A stretch of DNA of 25,934 nucleotides. Origin: Chitinophaga pinensis. Its GTDB lineage: Bacteria > Planctomycetota > Phycisphaerae > Phycisphaerales > SM1A02. The DNA is taken from NCBI GenBank assembly GCA_943329105.2, contig CALQCP020000010.1, positions 1 to 25,934 on the forward strand, read 5' to 3'. A model generated the notes under the pieces. That model had not been told where the DNA came from. It saw only the letters and a list, made by a program, of their open reading frames with translations, and ran no database searches. Positions 23,014-25,934 of this stretch are shown one piece after another. A program made the position numbers and the translations under genes. Positions within the stretch are counted from its first letter, which is position 1, and the number at the start of each line of letters is the position of its first letter.

Positions 23014-24426
23014 ATGAAGATTCGAACACTGATCGGGACGCTTGCTACTGCCGGTATCGCCCTTGGAGTCGGGCAGATGACCGCTACGGCAGTGCCGGGA
23101 GATGGCGGAACCAGCGACGCGCAAGTTGGACCGGACGTCATTGTGGGAGGCATGCCGGACGTATCAAAGTACGGCGGAGCCATCGTCAACGGCGTAAGCA
23201 TCATGGCGTACGCGTTTGGTTCCACCAGTTGCAACATCGGCACGCAGCAACTCGATTGGTACAGCGGAACCAGCAACCATCCGATCATCCCGCAGAATGC
23301 CTACCGCATCAAGAATGGTCGCATTGAGCAAATTGGACTCAGTTGGATGAAACACGGCTTCTGCGCATTGCAGCAAACGCTGTGCGGATCGTGTGTTCCC
23401 GCTGGCAGTGGCTGCCCGAGCCTCTTGGGTATCGGTTGTAGCGATCCGTACACCTCGAGCCTGAATGGGTCACAGACTGACCTTGGTCCGCGCTTTGAGG
23501 CCAACGCATCCACTGGCTACTTCCCTGCCACTGGATCAACCACGTGGCCGTCGATTCCGAGTGGTCAAAGCGCGATCGCCCGCCGTGTGCAGATCAAGGC
23601 CACTGACCTTGATCCGGCGCAGAATGTTGGCGCGGTCTACGTGGCCGAGTGCCAATACGTGCACCCACAGGATGCCGCCAACAACAACGACAACAACAAC
23701 GCCAGCTACCGATTGTTTACGGTGGGAGCGCTCTCCGGTGGGGCGTACACGCTCACGCTCACTGGCTCGACGTTCCAACAGAAGGCCGCCATCTATGCCT
23801 GGTCGGTGGTCTCACCGACGGTGAGTTACGCGGTGGCTGACGCGCCCGATGGTCGGTACATCGTTGCCAGCAATGTCACCACCAACACGGATGGTTCGTA
23901 CCACTACGAATACGCCATCTTTAACTACAACTCAGACAGTGCTGGGCGCAGTTTCTCCATGCCGATTCCAGCAGGCGTGACGGTGAGCAACATGGCATTC
24001 AAGGACATCGCCTATCACTCCGGCGAGCCATACAACAGCACCGACTGGACCATGACCATGGCAGGCGGCATGATGAAGTGGGAGTGCACTGAGACTTTCG
24101 CGCAGAACGCAAACGCCAACGCACTCCGTTGGAGCACGCTCTACAACTTCTCGTTTGATTCAAACGGGGTGCCAGGAAACGGCAACGCAGCGATCGGGCT
24201 CTTTAAAACTGGTGGGTCGCTCGGCGTGTCAACCCAGGTACCAGTGAACCCATGCAGATTTGCCGATCTGGACTGCAACGGCGTTGTGAACGGCGCTGAC
24301 TTGGGGATCCTTCTTGCACACTGGGGCCTCTGCCCCGGCAGCACCCCTGGATGCCTTGCTGACTTGGATCTCAACGGCGTGGTGAACGGCGCGGATCTCG
24401 GCTTCATGATGGGCAGCTGGGGCTGA
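23014..24426 (+). CDS. Secreted protein with dockerin-like C-terminal repeats, tandem copy 2
   Basis: A 470-residue tandem homologue of the gene at 21512, aligned along its whole length. It has the signal peptide MKIRTLIGTLATAGIALGVG, the same Cys-rich block (CNIGTQQL; CALQQTLCGSC; LGIGCSDPYTSSLNGSQ), the beta-rich blocks (YHYEYAIFNYNSDSAGRSF, DIAYHSGEPYNSTDWT, FAQNANANALRWSTLYNF) and two terminal repeats (DLDCNGVVNGADLGILLAHWG and DLDLNGVVNGADLGFMMGSWG). The two terminal repeats are more alike in this copy than in copy 1, so they may have been homogenised. AAGGA (23003-23007), six bases before ATG 23014, fixes the start. The gap between the copies is only 80 bases and contains a hairpin, so each may be its own unit. 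Function unknown. Confidence 0.87.
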   Translation: MKIRTLIGTLATAGIALGVGQMTATAVPGDGGTSDAQVGPDVIVGGMPDVSKYGGAIVNGVSIMAYAFGSTSCNIGTQQLDWYSGTSNHPIIPQNAYRIKNGRIEQIGLSWMKHGFCALQQTLCGSCVPAGSGCPSLLGIGCSDPYTSSLNGSQTDLGPRFEANASTGYFPATGSTTWPSIPSGQSAIARRVQIKATDLDPAQNVGAVYVAECQYVHPQDAANNNDNNNASYRLFTVGALSGGAYTLTLTGSTFQQKAAIYAWSVVSPTVSYAVADAPDGRYIVASNVTTNTDGSYHYEYAIFNYNSDSAGRSFSMPIPAGVTVSNMAFKDIAYHSGEPYNSTDWTMTMAGGMMKWECTETFAQNANANALRWSTLYNFSFDSNGVPGNGNAAIGLFKTGGSLGVSTQVPVNPCRFADLDCNGVVNGADLGILLAHWGLCPGSTPGCLADLDLNGVVNGADLGFMMGSWG

Positions 24427-24439
24427 TCCGATTGAGCGC

Positions 24440-24451
24440 GGGGCATGCCCC
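24440..24451 (+). other. Palindrome after dockerin-type copy 2
   Basis: GGGGCATGCCCC is a perfect 12-base palindrome flanked by GCGC/GCGC at slightly unequal distance, 14 bases after the stop codon of copy 2. It may add a second stem at the transcript end. Confidence 0.4.
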
Positions 24452-24476
24452 CTGCGCATGACTGAAGAAACTCATC

Positions 24477-24512
24477 CGCCGCCCGGCCATGTGCCGGGCG
24501 GCGTTGTTGATT
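24477..24512 (+). terminator. Hairpin after dockerin-type copy 2
   Basis: A perfect 11-base stem CGCCGCCCGGC / GCCGGGCGGCG (24477-24487, 24493-24503) with loop CATGT is followed by TTGTTGATTT. It is the same stem as after copy 1 with a different loop, so it was probably duplicated with the gene. Confidence 0.78.
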
Positions 24513-24534
24513 TCGGCTTACAGTTGCCACCCCG

Positions 24535-25221
24535 ATGGTAGATCCAGAGCCCAACTCCCCCGATCGCCCGCGCTTGGAACCCATGGCACTGGCCGCGTTC
24601 TTGGTAGCGCTGGTGCTGGGTTGGTGCCCACTCACCGGGCTCGTGGCGATTGTGTTGGCGGCGATTGCGCTGCGGCGCATTCGGCGGCCGGGCGTAGTGC
24701 GTACCGGCAACGGGCTGGCGATTGCGGCCATGGTGATTGCCACCGGAATTCTGTTCACCGAAGGCTGGCTGCTCGGCGAATTGCAAACGGAAGTGCAAGA
24801 GTCGATGGAAGAGCAAGCGGTGGTTTCCATTGAAGCGAGCATGACCGTGCTGCCCGCCGTAGCGGCGGAGTGGGACGAGCGAAGCACCCCACCCTCGGAG
24901 AACGAACGCGCGCAGTTTGCGCGGCAGATTGCAGCAAAGGCCGGAGCAGTGCGGCAAGTCACCGTGACTCGCCGCAGCGTGGAGGGATTGACCGACCCCA
25001 CTGTTTCCACGGCATTTAATGCCAGTTGTGAGCGCGGCACGGTGTTTGGTAACGCCACGTTTGCAACGGTTCCGGCAACCTTGCCGCCCAAGTTAGTGCT
25101 TCGATCCATCGAAGTGGAATTTGCGGGTGTGCGGGAGCAGTTGCCTGCCGCGGATGCTGGACCCACCGCCCCACCAACGCTTGCGCCCGCTGCGCCGCTA
25201 CCGGATCCGAGCACACCATGA
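24535..25221 (+). CDS. Two-helix membrane protein, DUF4190-like
   Basis: A 228-residue protein with a short Pro-rich cytoplasmic start. It has a first hydrophobic helix pair at about 17-48 ending ALRRIRR, the R-x-GNGLAIAAMVIATGIL helix at about 57-80, and then an exported-side domain of about 150 residues ending in an Ala/Pro tail. The IALRRIRRPG...GNGLAIA stretch is the DUF4190-type pattern. The outer domain matches nothing I know. ATG 24535 has no ribosome site; TACAGT lies 10 bases upstream, so a leaderless transcript is possible. Its stop overlaps the next start by ATGA, and the next protein has the same layout, so they are probably co-translated partners. Function unknown. Confidence 0.7.
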   Translation: MVDPEPNSPDRPRLEPMALAAFLVALVLGWCPLTGLVAIVLAAIALRRIRRPGVVRTGNGLAIAAMVIATGILFTEGWLLGELQTEVQESMEEQAVVSIEASMTVLPAVAAEWDERSTPPSENERAQFARQIAAKAGAVRQVTVTRRSVEGLTDPTVSTAFNASCERGTVFGNATFATVPATLPPKLVLRSIEVEFAGVREQLPAADAGPTAPPTLAPAAPLPDPSTP

Positions 25222-25934
25222 ATACCGACGCGATTCCTTCAACAATGCCCTCGCAAATCCCTGATTCGGAAACACGCGACGATGGTCCGGTGCGCTGGAG
25301 TCGATTGGCGATGGCGTCGATCGTGCTTTCGGTGCTTCCGATCGGCAGCATCTTGGCGCCGCTCTTGGGGGTTGTGGCACTGTTTCGCTTCCGTGGTCGT
25401 CCGAACCTTCTTGGACGTGGGCTGGCGTGGGGTGGCATCGTCCTCGGGTTTATTGCCAGTTCCATGATGGTGGCATCGGCGTATGGAATCTATCGATCAT
25501 TTGTAGATCTGACGGCTCGACCCAGTACCGCGCTGCAAGCGGCGTGGACGGGTGACGCCGAACAGTTCCGGCTGCAGATGGCTGGTCCAGGGAAAGACGC
25601 CACCGCCGCCACCATCAACGAGTGGATTGCGCCGCTCCGGGAACGCTGCGGCACGCTGGACGCTGTGGAACTTGCTCCCAGCACCCCGGCAGTCACCGGG
25701 ACTACCCAACCCGTCGCGCGCACGGAACGGGAAATGCGCGCCCTGTATATCGCGGTGTTCCGCAAGGATTCCAAGGATTCCGGGGTTACCCGCCTCCCGC
25801 TTGAGGTGACCTTTGAGCGCCCCGTGGGTGTGGACGCGGTCACCGCCATCTTGGTGCGCCGATTCCGCTTCGACCTCCCCGACGGAACGCGTATCGTGTT
25901 CCCTGACGATGAACGCACCGACCCCGAGCAGCCA
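25218..25934 (+). CDS. Second DUF4190-like membrane protein, partial (3' end outside window)
   Basis: An open frame begins at ATG 25218, inside the ATGA that ends the previous gene, and runs 239 codons to the window edge without a stop. Its layout copies the previous protein: a polar start of about 28 residues, a hydrophobic stretch at about 29-56, then RFRGRPNLLGRGLAWGGIVLGF with a second helix at about 67-91, followed by an outer domain of more than 140 residues. The outer part contains a TARPSTALQAAW start and a duplicated KDS (FRKDSKDSG). I recognise no domain beyond the DUF4190-like membrane part. The frame choice is supported by the start/stop overlap and by the shared architecture. The true length is unknown. 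Confidence 0.75.
   Translation, partial: MNTDAIPSTMPSQIPDSETRDDGPVRWSRLAMASIVLSVLPIGSILAPLLGVVALFRFRGRPNLLGRGLAWGGIVLGFIASSMMVASAYGIYRSFVDLTARPSTALQAAWTGDAEQFRLQMAGPGKDATAATINEWIAPLRERCGTLDAVELAPSTPAVTGTTQPVARTEREMRALYIAVFRKDSKDSGVTRLPLEVTFERPVGVDAVTAILVRRFRFDLPDGTRIVFPDDERTDPEQP

Noticed and set aside
22777..24423. Dockerin-like repeats as evidence for a cellulosome
   Set aside because: No cohesin, scaffoldin or glycoside hydrolase is present; such repeats are common tails on planctomycete secreted proteins.

Overview
The window looks like chromosomal DNA from a planctomycete, most likely of the Phycisphaerae lineage. Three secreted proteins end in a PAPGALALLGLAGF-type helix followed by RRRRA (a PEP-CTERM-like sorting tail). 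Two others end in paired dockerin/EF-hand-like repeats with the D-x-D/N-x-D-G...LLxxWG pattern common in that group. A rod of peptidoglycan genes (murA, ftsW, murG) is present. This placement is inferred from protein style only; there is no rRNA or other marker in the window.

Left part (1-4634, all +): the 3' end of a pseudouridine-5'-phosphate glycosidase gene, then rho, then two consecutive MCE/MlaD-domain membrane-anchored lipid-transport proteins. Middle part (4777-11417): murA on the minus strand, divergent from a plant-type ferredoxin-NADP+ reductase; a TPR protein; rpsR (bS18, minus) with a long low-complexity N-terminus; then a + strand pair of a degenerate GGDEF-like protein and a metallophosphoesterase. 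The phosphoesterase gene runs head-on into, and overlaps, an HMG-CoA lyase gene. That lyase is the last gene of a tight minus-strand operon (ygfZ-like, an 88-residue single-pass membrane protein, HMG-CoA lyase) in which every junction is a 4-base stop/start overlap. An M42 metallopeptidase is divergent from this operon. ftsW-murG form a minus-strand cell-wall pair joined by a GTGA overlap.

Right part (17683-24503): an island of secreted proteins. Three are paralogues of about 240 residues with signal peptide and PEP-CTERM-like tail (one minus, two plus). Two are tandem paralogues of about 470 residues with signal peptide and dockerin-like tail. Each gene has its own hairpin terminator, and the DNA identity among the three short paralogues is patchy, as expected from gene conversion. 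The functions of both families are unknown to me. They are the most accessory-looking and least explained content here. An 898-base stretch without a convincing gene separates the first two.

Right edge (24535-25934): two consecutive membrane proteins of DUF4190-like architecture with a 4-base overlap; the second is cut by the window end. No tRNA, rRNA, CRISPR array, insertion sequence or phage gene was seen.
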